In this document: piece by piece, positions 1 through 9,196 of the stretch | How positions within the stretch are numbered: position 1 is the first letter of the stretch | Layout of the letters: every line of letters starts with the position of its first letter | NCBI RefSeq assembly: GCF_001424875.1 | Contig: NZ_LMCT01000072.1 | Coordinates: 22,706-86,705 of the forward strand | Length of the DNA: 64,000 bases | Source: Kitasatospora sp. Root107 | GTDB lineage: Bacteria; Actinomycetota; Actinomycetes; Streptomycetales; Streptomycetaceae | Direction: 5' to 3' | Notes under the pieces: model-generated | What the model was told of the DNA's origin: nothing | The model's database searches: none | What the model saw: only the letters and a program-made list of their open reading frames with translations | Program-made: the position numbers and the translations under genes

Positions 1-25
1 CCGCCGGAGCCGCAGCGGTACATAA

Positions 26-81
26 CGAAGCCCCGTCGAACGAAGGCGACCTGGAAAGGTCACCTATCCGACGGGGCTTCG
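26..81. terminator. Long inverted repeat with nested hairpin, terminator-like
   Basis: A perfect 13-bp inverted repeat (26-38 with 69-81, CGAAGCCCCGTCG and its complement) encloses a second, nearly perfect 8-bp hairpin (about 45-63) closed by GGAA. The shape suits a bidirectional intrinsic terminator for a gene ending left of the window, but there is no clear T-tract on either strand. A structured RNA or protein-binding site is also possible. Confidence 0.45.
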
Positions 82-682
82 ACCTGCCGCCACTCTGCCA
101 ACGACCACCCCGTCAAGTCGAGCCGTGCCGGTACTGCAGAGGTGCTTCGGGAGCTTGCCATCTCCGTCTCGCGCAGAGGTAGTCGGTGTTGCCGCCGGAA
201 GGGAGAGTCCGTTGGGCCATCCACCGGATCACCCTCACCAGCTGACCCCGAATCCGCCCGTGGCCCGCGGCAGTACCGCCACCGGCCACGGACGCTTTGG
301 CTCCTGGCGGTGCGTCAGGCCCTCAGTCGTGTCGGTCGACTCGCCGTACCCGCAGACCAGCCAAGGGAGCGGAAGCCCGGCAGCCGACGCAGCATCAGAC
401 CCGCTTCGGGCGAGCGGCATGAACACCCATCAGTGAGAGGAACCTCCGGGAGTTCCCCGGCCTCGCCCAGGACGCTGGTGAAGGTCAGTGAGCGGGTGTC
501 GTGGCGCTGCTTCCGCGATGGCTTCTCCTACTGCGGCTGGGTCACGTGTCCCTGGCGCGCTCCGACTGACGGGCGGCACAGGTGAGCAGGTCCGGCCAAC
601 GCCAGACCCCGGGATGGCCGTGTTCAGCGAGCGCCCTCACCGTGACCACGCGACGCGGCCGACCCAAGGGAACGGACCACCA
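82..682. other. No convincing gene
   Basis: This 600-bp stretch lies outside the att repeats and should be the original chromosomal flank downstream of tRNA-Pro. Open frames exist on both strands, but none shows a ribosome binding site, a recognisable domain or consistent third-position GC bias. It may hold degraded coding sequence. Confidence 0.4.
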
Positions 683-690
683 ATGAGAAA

Positions 691-722
691 AGGTCGCCCT
701 CGCATCTCTGCGAGAACGACCT
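691..722 (-). terminator. Displaced chromosomal terminator of tRNA-Pro
   Basis: On the minus strand this reads as a hairpin (outer stem 691-696 with 717-722, inner stem 699-703 with 710-714, loop ATCTCT) followed by a T-rich run. It matches the hairpin downstream of the intact tRNA-Pro at 14742-14773 in layout and loop. It differs at two base pairs, each changed on both sides, so pairing is kept. Integration would have moved it here from its tRNA. Confidence 0.65.
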
Positions 723-786
723 CCGACCTGCGTAAACGCTGGTCGGGACGACAGGATTTGAACCTGCGACCCCTTGACCCCCAGTC
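720..786. repeat. attL: 67-bp direct repeat with the 3' part of tRNA-Pro
   Basis: Identical over 67 bp to 14771-14837. Positions 740-786 are the 3' part of a tRNA-Pro(GGG), from the encoded CCA back to the anticodon loop. The match stops abruptly after 786, where the other copy continues into the rest of the tRNA. This is the displaced 3' end typical of tRNA-site integration. Confidence 0.9.
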
Positions 787-1005
787 GCCCTCCGGAGTAG
801 ATGACTGCACGTCAGACGGTAGACAGCGCGCGCTGTTCGTTCATGAAATGGCGCCTCGGAGATGGTGGCGCACAACGCGTGGTCCCCGGCGAGTCCCCGA
901 TTCCCAAGGGTGCCGCCCATGGTGGTGACGATGGGATGTGTTGGCTCCTCTCAGTCCGTGGTCTCGGGTCCTTGATCCGCGACGATCGGGGGCCGCGCAG
1001 CGTGC

Positions 1006-2317
1006 TCACCGCGCAGCGTCGGTGCCGCTCCGCCCGGGCGGAGCGGGCGGCGCATCCGTAACGGCCGGCTGTGGCACGATCCGGATCGCGAGTACGCTGC
1101 CGTCGCCGAACGAGACTGCCTGCCACTGTTCGCCGCAGCTGCGCTGCAGTTCCCCGCGCAGCCGGTACGCCTGTCGCCGGTACTCCTCGACCTGATGTGC
1201 CGTCAGCAGCTCGAACAGGTCGGCCTCCAGCCCGGAGAACGCCTCCACCCAGACTCCACCGAGTCGGAACACCTGATCGGTGCCGACGTACCGGGTGGCG
1301 CCGAAGTGATGCTCCGCATCGTGGACGCTGTCCGATCCCGCGAACGTGTCGATCTCGTAGTGCTTCCCGCCCTGATCCTCCGTCAGGTACCAGGCGATGT
1401 GTTTACCTCCGCCTGCCAGCGCGAGCTGACTCGCCGCCCCGACGTGCGCCATGACGTCCTGTACTCGGCCCACCCGGCCGTCGGCGGCCGGGACCCGGAC
1501 GGCGTTGGCGTAGGGCGGGTTCGCCTTCCGGGGTCGCTCGTCGGCACTGCCCCGGCCCGTGGCGGGCCGGGGCGGCAGCGAGCCGGCGCCTCGGGCGCGC
1601 AGCGCGTGGACGGTGATGCCGTCGGGAGCGAGCAGTTCGGTCGACAGCATCAGGCACGGCACGTCGTTCCAGTCGGCGAGCTGGAAGTTCTCCGCCCGTT
1701 CGGAGCCCCGGGCCAGTTGGTTGTAGCTGGTGCGGTCGGTCGTACCTGTCCGCTTGCCGGCCACCTGGTGGTTGCCGTTCACGGTTACCGCGAACAGCCT
1801 GGACGGTGCTCCGGGCCGCCATGCCTCGATGAAGTAGTCCGGCCGGGGTCTGGCCCCCAGGTTGGGCAGGCCTTTCGAGCGGGCGAACCCAGCCAACAAG
1901 ACGGGTTCGGCGTCGACCGTGGACAGTATCCGGTCGGGGAAGCGCTTCCGCACCGCCCGCTCCGCCACTGCGAGACCGAAGGCCCGGCCCAACTCCCGGG
2001 CCTGCATGCTGCGGTACGCCTGCTCCGGCAACAGTCCGCCCCGCGACAGTCGCATCGCCCCGGTCTCCGAACGCGGAGCAGTACTTGAGGATCTGCCAAT
2101 GCTCGGCGAGCCCCCGGCCCCGCCCCTGCCTGGCCAGTGCGGTGGCCCGGGCCAGTACGCCGAGCAACTGCCAGGCGGTGATGGACATATCGGCGTCGTC
2201 GCGCAGCGGCACCAGACCCGGCTTGCGGTGCGCGGGTTCGTCGGTCGCGGTGCCACGTTTTCTGGCACGCTTGCGGTCGATCGCTGCAGCAGCCGTGCCG
2301 ACCTTGGCTGCCAGCAC
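1006..2317 (-). pseudogene. Frameshifted last gene of conflict operon, possible degenerate nuclease fold
   Basis: Two minus-strand frames are needed to read one protein of about 436 aa. The first 85 or so residues start at ATG 2317. Coding then moves one base forward at a GGGG run (2058-2061 on the plus strand) and ends at 1006. Removing one G joins the frames. In the downstream part, PDYFIEAW followed by LFAVTVNGNH resembles the layout of PD-(D/E)xK proteins (PDY...ECKG), but the catalytic E and K are absent. The gene begins 21 bp after the Mrr-like gene and so belongs to the same operon. I recognise no family. The frameshift could be a real inactivation, a phase-variable tract or a sequencing error. 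Confidence 0.55.
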
Positions 2318-2338
2318 AGGTCGTGGCCGGTCTTGCGC

Positions 2339-4075
2339 TCAGCGTGGCTCGTCGAAGCCTGGCAGTTGTAGGGGTGTGACGGTCAGGGGGGCCTGTTCGT
2401 CGAGCCATTGGTCGGGCATGTAGATGCGGAAGGCCTCACCGTTGCGAGGGATGAGCTGGAGTTGGCTGCCGTCGGCTCGTCCCACGGCGAGCGCCTGCAG
2501 CGCCACTTCGTAGCCGTGAACATCGACCTGGGTGTGGAATAGGCAGACTCGGCCGATGGGGAGGTCACGGCCTGCGAACTCCATTTTGAAGTCTTCGTGT
2601 TGAGCCCGCATTGCGTGTGGTCCGGGGGAGAGCACACCACGTAGCACCTCGTCGTCCGTGCCGTTCAGCGTCAGGGTGACGGTCTGCGCGCCGGCGTACA
2701 CCACACATCGCCCCTCGATGAGCCTGCGGGCGACGCGGAGGTTGATCCGCTCCTGGGCGGTGGTGTGTTCGGGTACGGCGAAGATGTGACCGCTGTGCCG
2801 TTGGACAATGTCGAGGTCCTCCACGAGGGCCCGCAGACGCGCACGGAGGCTGGCCTCGTCCGGGGCGTGTGGTCCTAGTGTCCGACCGCTGCAGAACACC
2901 GAGCCCTGGAAGCTGAGTTCGAAGCGGCGGTAGGAGTGGACGTGCTCAAAGATGGCGAAGGCGAGCAGGGCGGTTGAAGGCAGGGCACCGGCGAGCTTGC
3001 TGCTGAGGTGGAGCGTGGGCGGGGAGTTATCGCTGGGGGAGGTGAAGGTCAGGGTGACCAGGTTGTGAAGGCTGACAATCAGTGACTGTCCTTGCTGTCC
3101 GCGGCCGTGGTGCTCCACTGTTCCTTCGAAGCAGGCTGTGGTGCGGCCCTGATCGTCGGTGAAGCGCAGGTCAACCGTTGTGCGGGGCAGAGAACTTGGG
3201 GCAGGTGCCCAGGTGACCTCGACGTTCTCGTGGGATTCCGCGAGCCACTGCGGCCCTGTGATGGACAGGCTCTCGACGACTTCTGGCGGCAGGGTCACGG
3301 TTTCGGGAAGGCCGTAGCCGATCGCTCGCTGGAATGCCTCGGTGAGGTCGGGAGCGGCACAGTCCCAGCGGCTGCGGAGGTGGATCGTCACCGGGCTGAC
3401 TTCCGCCGCGCGGGGGTGCTTTGCACGCAGGTGCCGGATCACTTCTCCGCCCCGCTGCTCGAAGTCGAAGGTCCAGTCGGGGTCGGCCCGGTCGGCCAGC
3501 CTGCCGAATGCCTGGACCCGCTCGGTCAGTTCAGCGGCGGTCGCAGGCAGGACGCTTGACTGGATGAACGTCTTGACAGCGTCGTTGTGGTGGTGGTTCT
3601 GATCGAAGTAGCCGTCCAAGTCGGGGAAGGCGGCGAGGCTGCCGTCGAGTTCGGCGCGCCCCATCACCGATACCTTCACCCGGCGCTCGCCGGCCAGAGC
3701 ATCGATGAAGTCCTGCTCGGAGGGGGTGAGATTGCGAGGCACGACGAGCGTCCACTGGAACGGCTCGTGTTCCATCGCGGTCTCGAAGGACGCCTGGATG
3801 GCCGCACGGCGCTTCTTGTAGCTGCTGCTCGGGAAGCCGTCCGGGTAGTACTTCAGCTGGAAGATCCTGCGCCTTCCACCCTGGACGACCTCGAAGTCCC
3901 TACCGCCGTCACCACCACGCCCATCCAGCGCACGCGCGCTGTCCGCCTCGGCGTAGGTGCGCAGCAGCAGCGCCTCCACCACCCGGTCGAACTTCGGCTG
4001 GCCGATGAACTCCCACTCGATCGTGACGTCACTCTCCCCAGGAAGAAGCTGCCCGGCAACTCTCCCACCACGCAC
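2339..4075 (-). CDS. Mrr-like PD-(D/E)xK nuclease-domain protein
   Basis: A 578-aa protein read from GTG 4075, chosen because longer frames would overlap the upstream gene by about 165 bp. Residues 20-80 carry a restriction-endonuclease-like core: an acidic residue in a helix (E34), GGDGGRD at 54-60, then IFQLKYY at 71-77, matching the D...QxK form of Mrr-type nucleases. The remaining 500 residues are unassigned and may sense or regulate. It follows the STAND gene by 116 bp on the same strand. DNA cleavage as the effector step is inferred from the motif. The exact start is uncertain because no strong ribosome binding site is visible. Confidence 0.7.
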   Translation of the reverse strand: MRGGRVAGQLLPGESDVTIEWEFIGQPKFDRVVEALLLRTYAEADSARALDGRGGDGGRDFEVVQGGRRRIFQLKYYPDGFPSSSYKKRRAAIQASFETAMEHEPFQWTLVVPRNLTPSEQDFIDALAGERRVKVSVMGRAELDGSLAAFPDLDGYFDQNHHHNDAVKTFIQSSVLPATAAELTERVQAFGRLADRADPDWTFDFEQRGGEVIRHLRAKHPRAAEVSPVTIHLRSRWDCAAPDLTEAFQRAIGYGLPETVTLPPEVVESLSITGPQWLAESHENVEVTWAPAPSSLPRTTVDLRFTDDQGRTTACFEGTVEHHGRGQQGQSLIVSLHNLVTLTFTSPSDNSPPTLHLSSKLAGALPSTALLAFAIFEHVHSYRRFELSFQGSVFCSGRTLGPHAPDEASLRARLRALVEDLDIVQRHSGHIFAVPEHTTAQERINLRVARRLIEGRCVVYAGAQTVTLTLNGTDDEVLRGVLSPGPHAMRAQHEDFKMEFAGRDLPIGRVCLFHTQVDVHGYEVALQALAVGRADGSQLQLIPRNGEAFRIYMPDQWLDEQAPLTVTPLQLPGFDEPR

Positions 4076-4191
4076 CGACAGTTGTGCCGACGGTGCAGGG
4101 TTCAGCAGCCAGGGGTACTTACCTGGGACCCGAAAGCCGGACCTGTGGCGCTGTCGGCTGCATCGCGGGCGTCCCCGTGCGGACGAGAGCG

Positions 4192-7026
4192 TCAGCCTGG
4201 GCGGTTGGTCCGGTCGCGCGAGGCTCGTGCGTCCAGCCACTGCTGGTAGATCAGGCGAAGTACGGCAGCGATGGCAGCACTGCCGCCGGTGGCGCTCAGG
4301 GCCGTCAGCGAACTTGCCAGAAGGGCCGGGGAGGTGTCGGCCAGCCATCGTTTCCATGAGCCCGAGCGGGCGACCTCCTCGCCCATGCGGCGCGGCTCGA
4401 TCCCTCGAGCCGGTGTGGTCCTCGGGCCTTCCCAGCGCTCCAGCGCTCCCCAGCGCTCCAGCGCTCCCGCCAGTCTGCTGCGTTGACCGGTCGAGAGCTC
4501 CTGCAGCCCGATCACTCGCAATGTCTGCCAGACCAGTTCGGGTCGTAGGTCGCCCACCGCAGCGGTGAGGCTGAGCAGCAGGGCCGGGTCTCGGGAGACT
4601 GCCTCCACTCTCCGGTCGTCGATCAACTCCGCCAGCATCTCCCTGGCTTCCCTGACTGCGCGGCGGGCTGAAGTGGACGAGTGTGTCTGCCGGGCCAGTT
4701 GGCAGCGGGCCAACTCGATCCGCAGCGGCATGAGCGGCTCGTCCTGTGGTGTTGCCAGCCGGGCCGCCTCCATGAGCAGCCGTCGGGCCTGCCTGGCCTC
4801 ACCGAGTTCCATCGCCGAAACGGCCTGGGCGTAAGTCGCTTCGAGCAGAGTTTCACCGTCGCCCTCCTCCGCAGCTCGGTGCCGGGAGAGGGCCACCAGG
4901 GCGCGTGCCTTGCCGTCATCGCCGAGTTCGGCCCGTACGCGTGACTCGAGCAGTAGCAACCGACTGCTCGCGCTGCCGGAGGGGTGGGCAGTAAGCACGG
5001 TCGCCGCGCCGATGGCGTCACCCAGCGACAGCAGCTTGGCCACCTGGACCTCCGCATGCCGTCCCCACTCCGCCAGTGGGACCTGCCGTAGCTTCGCGGG
5101 CGCCAGGGTCACCCCCGAGCGCGCCGCAAGATAGGCCTGACCAGCCGGCGGCAACTCGTCCAGCGACCTGATCAGCAGGGCCTCGACACCGGGCACCCAA
5201 CGGGCGTCCAGAGCGGCCATCGAGTCGCCGAGGCTCATCCGGTGGTAGAGCTCCTCGGCGCGGTCAACCAGACCAGCCTGCCCGCAGTAGTACTGGACGG
5301 CAGCGCGATGGATCGCCAAGACCTTCGGCAATTCGCTGTGACGCAGCAATGGAAGTAGCTGGCGGCGGACGTCGCTGCGGTGTTCGAGCGCGCCGTCAGG
5401 TGCACGGGCCAGCAGGGAGACCTCCTGGCCGCAGAGATCGAAGAGCTCATCAGCTCGTGAATCGTCCGGTACGTCGACACCGCAACATGCGGCGAGTACA
5501 TGCCTGATCACGCCCGAGGTGATCCGCCGCATCACGAGTCCTGGGCTGGCGAGCTTCCGCACGTCGTGGTCCTCGATGTGGTCGAGCACCCGGCGGTAAA
5601 GCCAGCCCTGAACCTGGTCGCCGGCGACCCGGGCCTGGGTAGCTTCCACCCGGATGTCGGCCAGGTCGGCCCGCCCCCCGCTGCCCAGCAGGTCTGCGGC
5701 GAGGCGCAGGCTGAGCGGATTGCCGCCGACCAGGTCGATCAAGGCGTCGATGTCCGCTGGGTCTGGGGCGATGTCCGGTGTCAGAAGGGCAGTCAGGTAA
5801 CCCCGAGCCGCCTCCCGGTCGAACGGCGGTACCTGAACGGAGCGGGTGAGCTGGTCGACCTCGGCACGGCCGGAGAGGACCACGCGGAGCAGCGGGCTCC
5901 GCCGGGCCAACTGCTCGAACATCCGCCATAGCTCGGCCAGAGCCTCGGGCCCCTGCCGCTGGGCGGTCTCGAAGGTATCGATCACCAGCAGGACCGGGCG
6001 ATGCGGAAGGTTGTGTGCCAGGAATCTTGTGAAATCGCGGTAGAGCCTCGCCCTCTCGGCGGGGGCCGTCAGGAGCGTTGACGAGGCGGTGATGTTGTCG
6101 GGGGTAGTGCGGGAGCCTACGGAAGGCTCGAGGACTGCGTAGCCGAGCCGGTCAAAGTCGGGGGCCTGCACCCGTCTGATCCAGCCCGAACGGAAGCGCT
6201 CCTCGGCGGGCCCCAGCCCCGGGAATTCGATCCGCAGTTGACGTACGGCCTCCAGCAGCAGGCTGAGGGGCTCTTGCGCAAGCATCCCGGGGTGGTCAAG
6301 GTCGATGAAGATGAAAGGCAGTCGTTCGGTGGCATGTTCACCGGCGCAGTCCAGGATGAATTTCGCTAGCACCGTGGACTTGCCGACGCCACCCGGCCCC
6401 CAGAGCAGCAGCGGCACGGTCGCGGCCGTACCTCGGACATGGTCGGCAAGTTCGTTCAGTATGGCGTCACGGCCGCCAAAGTGTTCACCGACTAGCCGGG
6501 CTAGTGGGGCGAGGAGCTGCTTCCTCTCGATATGTCCCTTGACCTCCTCCTGCGAGGGTAGATCGGGTATCACTCCGTCAATCCAGTCCACCACGCGGGC
6601 GGTGGCGAGGAGCTCGGTAAGAGACTGCTGTGCAAGTGGCAGTGCGGAGCCAGTGAGGTAGCCGGTGAGGGCGTCTTGGACTGATCCCTGCGGGTGGTCG
6701 GGGTTGGCAGCCAGGGCCTTGCGGACAGCGGCGGGCCCACCCAGGCTGGCGATCGCCTCGCGGCGGTCCGAGTCCCGTAGGCGCAGCTCGGGGCGGCCTC
6801 CCTCGCCGATGGCTGGCTCACTGATGTCCGCCAGTGAATCCCTAACCGCCGGGTCGGGGTCGAGGTCGACCGGGCGGATCGCCGTGGGATCGAAGCCTGC
6901 CAGGACAGCCGCCGCCGCCCGGTAAGCGTGTTCGGCAGTAGTGAGCGCCCTCGCTTCCTCGGGCAAGAGCTGGGACAGTCGCTCGTCCACCATGTCAGCG
7001 GTGATCCGCGGGCGTGACCCGGTCAT
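4192..7026 (-). CDS. STAND-type P-loop NTPase with C-terminal helical repeats
   Basis: A 944-aa protein from ATG 7026, preceded by GGGAGGT; GTG 7029 is also possible. Residues 1-200 are helical and may be an adaptor region. The NTPase has Walker A GPGGVGKST (about 210-218), Walker B VLLVIDTFE (345-353), a downstream LSGRAEVD strand and the GGNPLSLRL motif typical of STAND ATPases. Residues from about 560 on are rich in Leu/Ala helices suggesting TPR-like repeats, the usual sensor part. Its start overlaps the stop of the preceding gene, so the two are likely translated together. The expected role is a nucleotide-dependent switch that assembles and releases effectors when a ligand binds. Confidence 0.82.
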   Translation of the reverse strand: MTGSRPRITADMVDERLSQLLPEEARALTTAEHAYRAAAAVLAGFDPTAIRPVDLDPDPAVRDSLADISEPAIGEGGRPELRLRDSDRREAIASLGGPAAVRKALAANPDHPQGSVQDALTGYLTGSALPLAQQSLTELLATARVVDWIDGVIPDLPSQEEVKGHIERKQLLAPLARLVGEHFGGRDAILNELADHVRGTAATVPLLLWGPGGVGKSTVLAKFILDCAGEHATERLPFIFIDLDHPGMLAQEPLSLLLEAVRQLRIEFPGLGPAEERFRSGWIRRVQAPDFDRLGYAVLEPSVGSRTTPDNITASSTLLTAPAERARLYRDFTRFLAHNLPHRPVLLVIDTFETAQRQGPEALAELWRMFEQLARRSPLLRVVLSGRAEVDQLTRSVQVPPFDREAARGYLTALLTPDIAPDPADIDALIDLVGGNPLSLRLAADLLGSGGRADLADIRVEATQARVAGDQVQGWLYRRVLDHIEDHDVRKLASPGLVMRRITSGVIRHVLAACCGVDVPDDSRADELFDLCGQEVSLLARAPDGALEHRSDVRRQLLPLLRHSELPKVLAIHRAAVQYYCGQAGLVDRAEELYHRMSLGDSMAALDARWVPGVEALLIRSLDELPPAGQAYLAARSGVTLAPAKLRQVPLAEWGRHAEVQVAKLLSLGDAIGAATVLTAHPSGSASSRLLLLESRVRAELGDDGKARALVALSRHRAAEEGDGETLLEATYAQAVSAMELGEARQARRLLMEAARLATPQDEPLMPLRIELARCQLARQTHSSTSARRAVREAREMLAELIDDRRVEAVSRDPALLLSLTAAVGDLRPELVWQTLRVIGLQELSTGQRSRLAGALERWGALERWEGPRTTPARGIEPRRMGEEVARSGSWKRWLADTSPALLASSLTALSATGGSAAIAAVLRLIYQQWLDARASRDRTNRPG

Positions 7027-8063
7027 CACAGCACCTCCCGCCCGAAAAGCCTCACTTCGACGGTCCTGATGACCTCGGACATCCTGCCAATCCGTTGCCT
7101 AGGGTCCTTCGGCAGGAGGCGGAAGACGTGCTTCGCCGCAAGCTCGGCTCCCTCCCGGTCGAGGTCCACTTCGGCGAGATCGGCCAATCTCAGGAACAGG
7201 TCGCAGATCACCGGCTCGTCGATGGGACGCACGTCCTCGGTGAGGACCGAGTCCAGTGGGCTTAGGTCGAAGCGACTGTAACCGAGCAGTACCACCCGCA
7301 GGCCCGGAATCTTCTCCCGCAGGGCTGCGCCCGCAAGAAGAGCGAGGAGATTCCCAGTCTCCTCGAGCACGAGCACGCGGTCCAGACCGTCGATTACGAA
7401 GACGTACTGGCATTTCGGCGACGGATGGTTGAGCTCGCCAACGAGCCAGTCGACAAGGCCGACTGCCTGAGCAGCGCCCGGGGCGTATTGATCCATCGTC
7501 GGAGCGCCGAGGCGGAGCTGCTTGGCTATCGACGCCATCAGGCCGTATGGAGTGCACGGTTCGCTGTTCCAGTCGGCGAGGTCGAGCAGGACAGGCCGGA
7601 AGGTCCCCAGTCGGGCTGCGATATGGGTGACGAAGAAGTATGTGAAGGACTTCCCGCAGGGGCGCTGCCCAGTGACCACCAGGACCCGGCTCTTACTGGC
7701 GGACACTAGGTCCTTGAAATGGCTTCGGAGCAGTGTGCGGTCCACATAGAGTCGTTGACCTACGAGGTCCGTGAGGAATGGATCGGGCTGCATCGCCGGG
7801 GAGCCCTGTCCCCTGAGCAGTTCATCGGCGACCTCGCGGACATCCGGGTAGCGGCAAGCCGCGAACATAGTCAGCAGGTCGGCAAGCCGTCCGGTTCTTT
7901 CTGCGTCCAATACGACGTCGTACACGACGGCGTCCAGGGTTCCGCCGCCAACAATCCGCACCGGATGGTTGATTCCGCGCAGGTCGATCCGCAGGTTGTC
8001 GATATCGTAAAAATCGGCGACCACCGTCACAAGGCGCTTGAAGTCGACCCCGGGCAATTTCAC
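7026..8063 (-). CDS. NTPase with N-terminal effector-associated-like domain
   Basis: A 345-aa protein starting at GTG 8063, overlapping the protease stop by 4 bp. Residues 1-85 form a small alpha/beta-helical unit in the place where effector-associated (EAD-like) adaptors sit. After a linker comes a P-loop domain with a slightly unusual Walker A, GQRPCGKSF (132-140), and Walker B YVFVIDGLD (220-228). No long repeat sensor follows, so it is shorter than a classical STAND protein. Tight coupling to an EAD1-protease on one side and a STAND NTPase on the other suggests a signalling intermediate. The N-terminal domain assignment rests on size, position and context and is inference. Confidence 0.72.
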   Translation of the reverse strand: MKLPGVDFKRLVTVVADFYDIDNLRIDLRGINHPVRIVGGGTLDAVVYDVVLDAERTGRLADLLTMFAACRYPDVREVADELLRGQGSPAMQPDPFLTDLVGQRLYVDRTLLRSHFKDLVSASKSRVLVVTGQRPCGKSFTYFFVTHIAARLGTFRPVLLDLADWNSEPCTPYGLMASIAKQLRLGAPTMDQYAPGAAQAVGLVDWLVGELNHPSPKCQYVFVIDGLDRVLVLEETGNLLALLAGAALREKIPGLRVVLLGYSRFDLSPLDSVLTEDVRPIDEPVICDLFLRLADLAEVDLDREGAELAAKHVFRLLPKDPRQRIGRMSEVIRTVEVRLFGREVL

Positions 8064-9169
8064 TGGGCTATCCCCTGGCTGTTCGGGGAGAAGACATAGT
8101 CCGTCAGACCGCGACGCGCTAGCCGCTCGTGGATAGCGCGCATCGGGACGGCCTCGTTGTATTCGGGGCGGTGCGCGGGATCAAAATTGGGGTCGCCGGA
8201 GTGGTGCAGGGCCACGAGCTCGAGATTTCTGTTGAAGCACGGCGCACCGGAGGAGCCACCCTCGGTGTCGACGGCGTGGCGAACCCGGGTGCCGTTGTCG
8301 TTGATCGCAAGGAGCCGGCCGAAAGCCAGGGTCAGCGGGCTCTTGTTGGGGTGCTGGAGCAGAAATATTGTGCTGTCGCGCGACGGAAGTACAGCGATGC
8401 CGGTGATCCAGCCGCGTGGTGGTGCCATGGGGGCGGACCGGTCAGGTGCGACCGGATCTGATCCAGGGGTGGCATCCAGGCGGAAGACGGCGTAGTCCAG
8501 TTCGTCCTCGGCCGGAAGGCGATCACCCGGGTTCTCCATGACATCGACCACGCTCGACGGGCTGTAGTCCAGGAGCCAGTCCCCAATGTGAAGGTGGTAC
8601 TCGGTACCCGGATGGAGCACCGTTCCATCGGTCGACCTCCGGTAGTCGAGACGGAAGGTAACGGCTGTCGACGGTACTTCCCCGAGGATAACCGGTGCCA
8701 AGACGTGGTGGTTGGTCATGGCCACATCCGGTCCGACGAGTATCGCGGTGCCGGTCGCGAGAGAGCCATTTAGTTCGTATTCGACTCGGCCCACCAGGCC
8801 TTCCAGGACCCCGAGTCGGGAGCGCCATGCCGCGGGGTTGAGATATCCGGGCTCGGTACCGAGCACCCTCTCCAGAGCCTCCCGCTGCGCTGGCCGTAAC
8901 GGGGTCAGTTGGAGATGCTCGGCCAGCGCGGCGAGACGTGGGCTGCCTGGATTGAACTCGCGTGCACCTACGATCAGTTGCGGAATCCACCCTTCGCGGT
9001 CCGCCGCGTCCAAGACGTCGAAGACGATCACTGCGAAGTCCGAGCCGAGCGAGATGTGCTCTCTCCTGCGGTCGAGGTGGTAGCGCAGCATCTGGTCGAA
9101 CGTGTTTGAGTTGAAGGCATCCTGCAGTGCCGCGCTGGCTTTCTTTAGCTCTTCGCCAGACATGGCCAT
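8060..9169 (-). CDS. EAD1 plus trypsin-like serine protease (conflict-system protease)
   Basis: A 369-aa protein with AAGGGAG 7 bp before ATG 9169. Residues 8-86 resemble the EAD1 adaptor (FNSNTFDQMLRYHLDRR, then hydrophobic helices and a region ending AALAEHL). Residues 110-350 are a trypsin-fold protease with the full triad: His in MTNHHVL (155), Asp in ELDYAVFRL (225) and Ser in GGSSGAP (307). No signal peptide is present, so it acts in the cytoplasm. EAD-protease fusions are known from NTP-dependent bacterial conflict systems, where the adaptor links the protease to partners carrying like domains. The gene lies 27 bp after the hydrolase gene and overlaps the next. Confidence 0.83.
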   Translation of the reverse strand: MAMSGEELKKASAALQDAFNSNTFDQMLRYHLDRRREHISLGSDFAVIVFDVLDAADREGWIPQLIVGAREFNPGSPRLAALAEHLQLTPLRPAQREALERVLGTEPGYLNPAAWRSRLGVLEGLVGRVEYELNGSLATGTAILVGPDVAMTNHHVLAPVILGEVPSTAVTFRLDYRRSTDGTVLHPGTEYHLHIGDWLLDYSPSSVVDVMENPGDRLPAEDELDYAVFRLDATPGSDPVAPDRSAPMAPPRGWITGIAVLPSRDSTIFLLQHPNKSPLTLAFGRLLAINDNGTRVRHAVDTEGGSSGAPCFNRNLELVALHHSGDPNFDPAHRPEYNEAVPMRAIHERLARRGLTDYVFSPNSQGIAQ

Positions 9170-9196
9170 GGTCGGACTCCCTTGGACTTCGGCCGC

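Noticed and set aside
125..585. Overlapping plus-strand frames of 103 and 147 codons
   Set aside because: They lie in two frames with no codon preference, start signal or domain, so neither is supported.
624..920. Minus-strand open frame with QGVAGSNPVVPTSVYAGRR
   Set aside because: It is the translation of the tRNA-Pro 3' end and terminator, a common false protein. The same sequence recurs in the frame through 14681-14900.
2050..2070. Programmed +1 frameshift in the last conflict gene
   Set aside because: There is no slippery heptamer followed by a stem or pseudoknot, and no internal Shine-Dalgarno at the usual distance. A simple indel is more likely.
4076..4357. N-terminal extension of the Mrr-like nuclease to 4357
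   Set aside because: It would overlap the STAND gene by about 165 bp and the added residues are Arg/Pro-rich without homology-like features.
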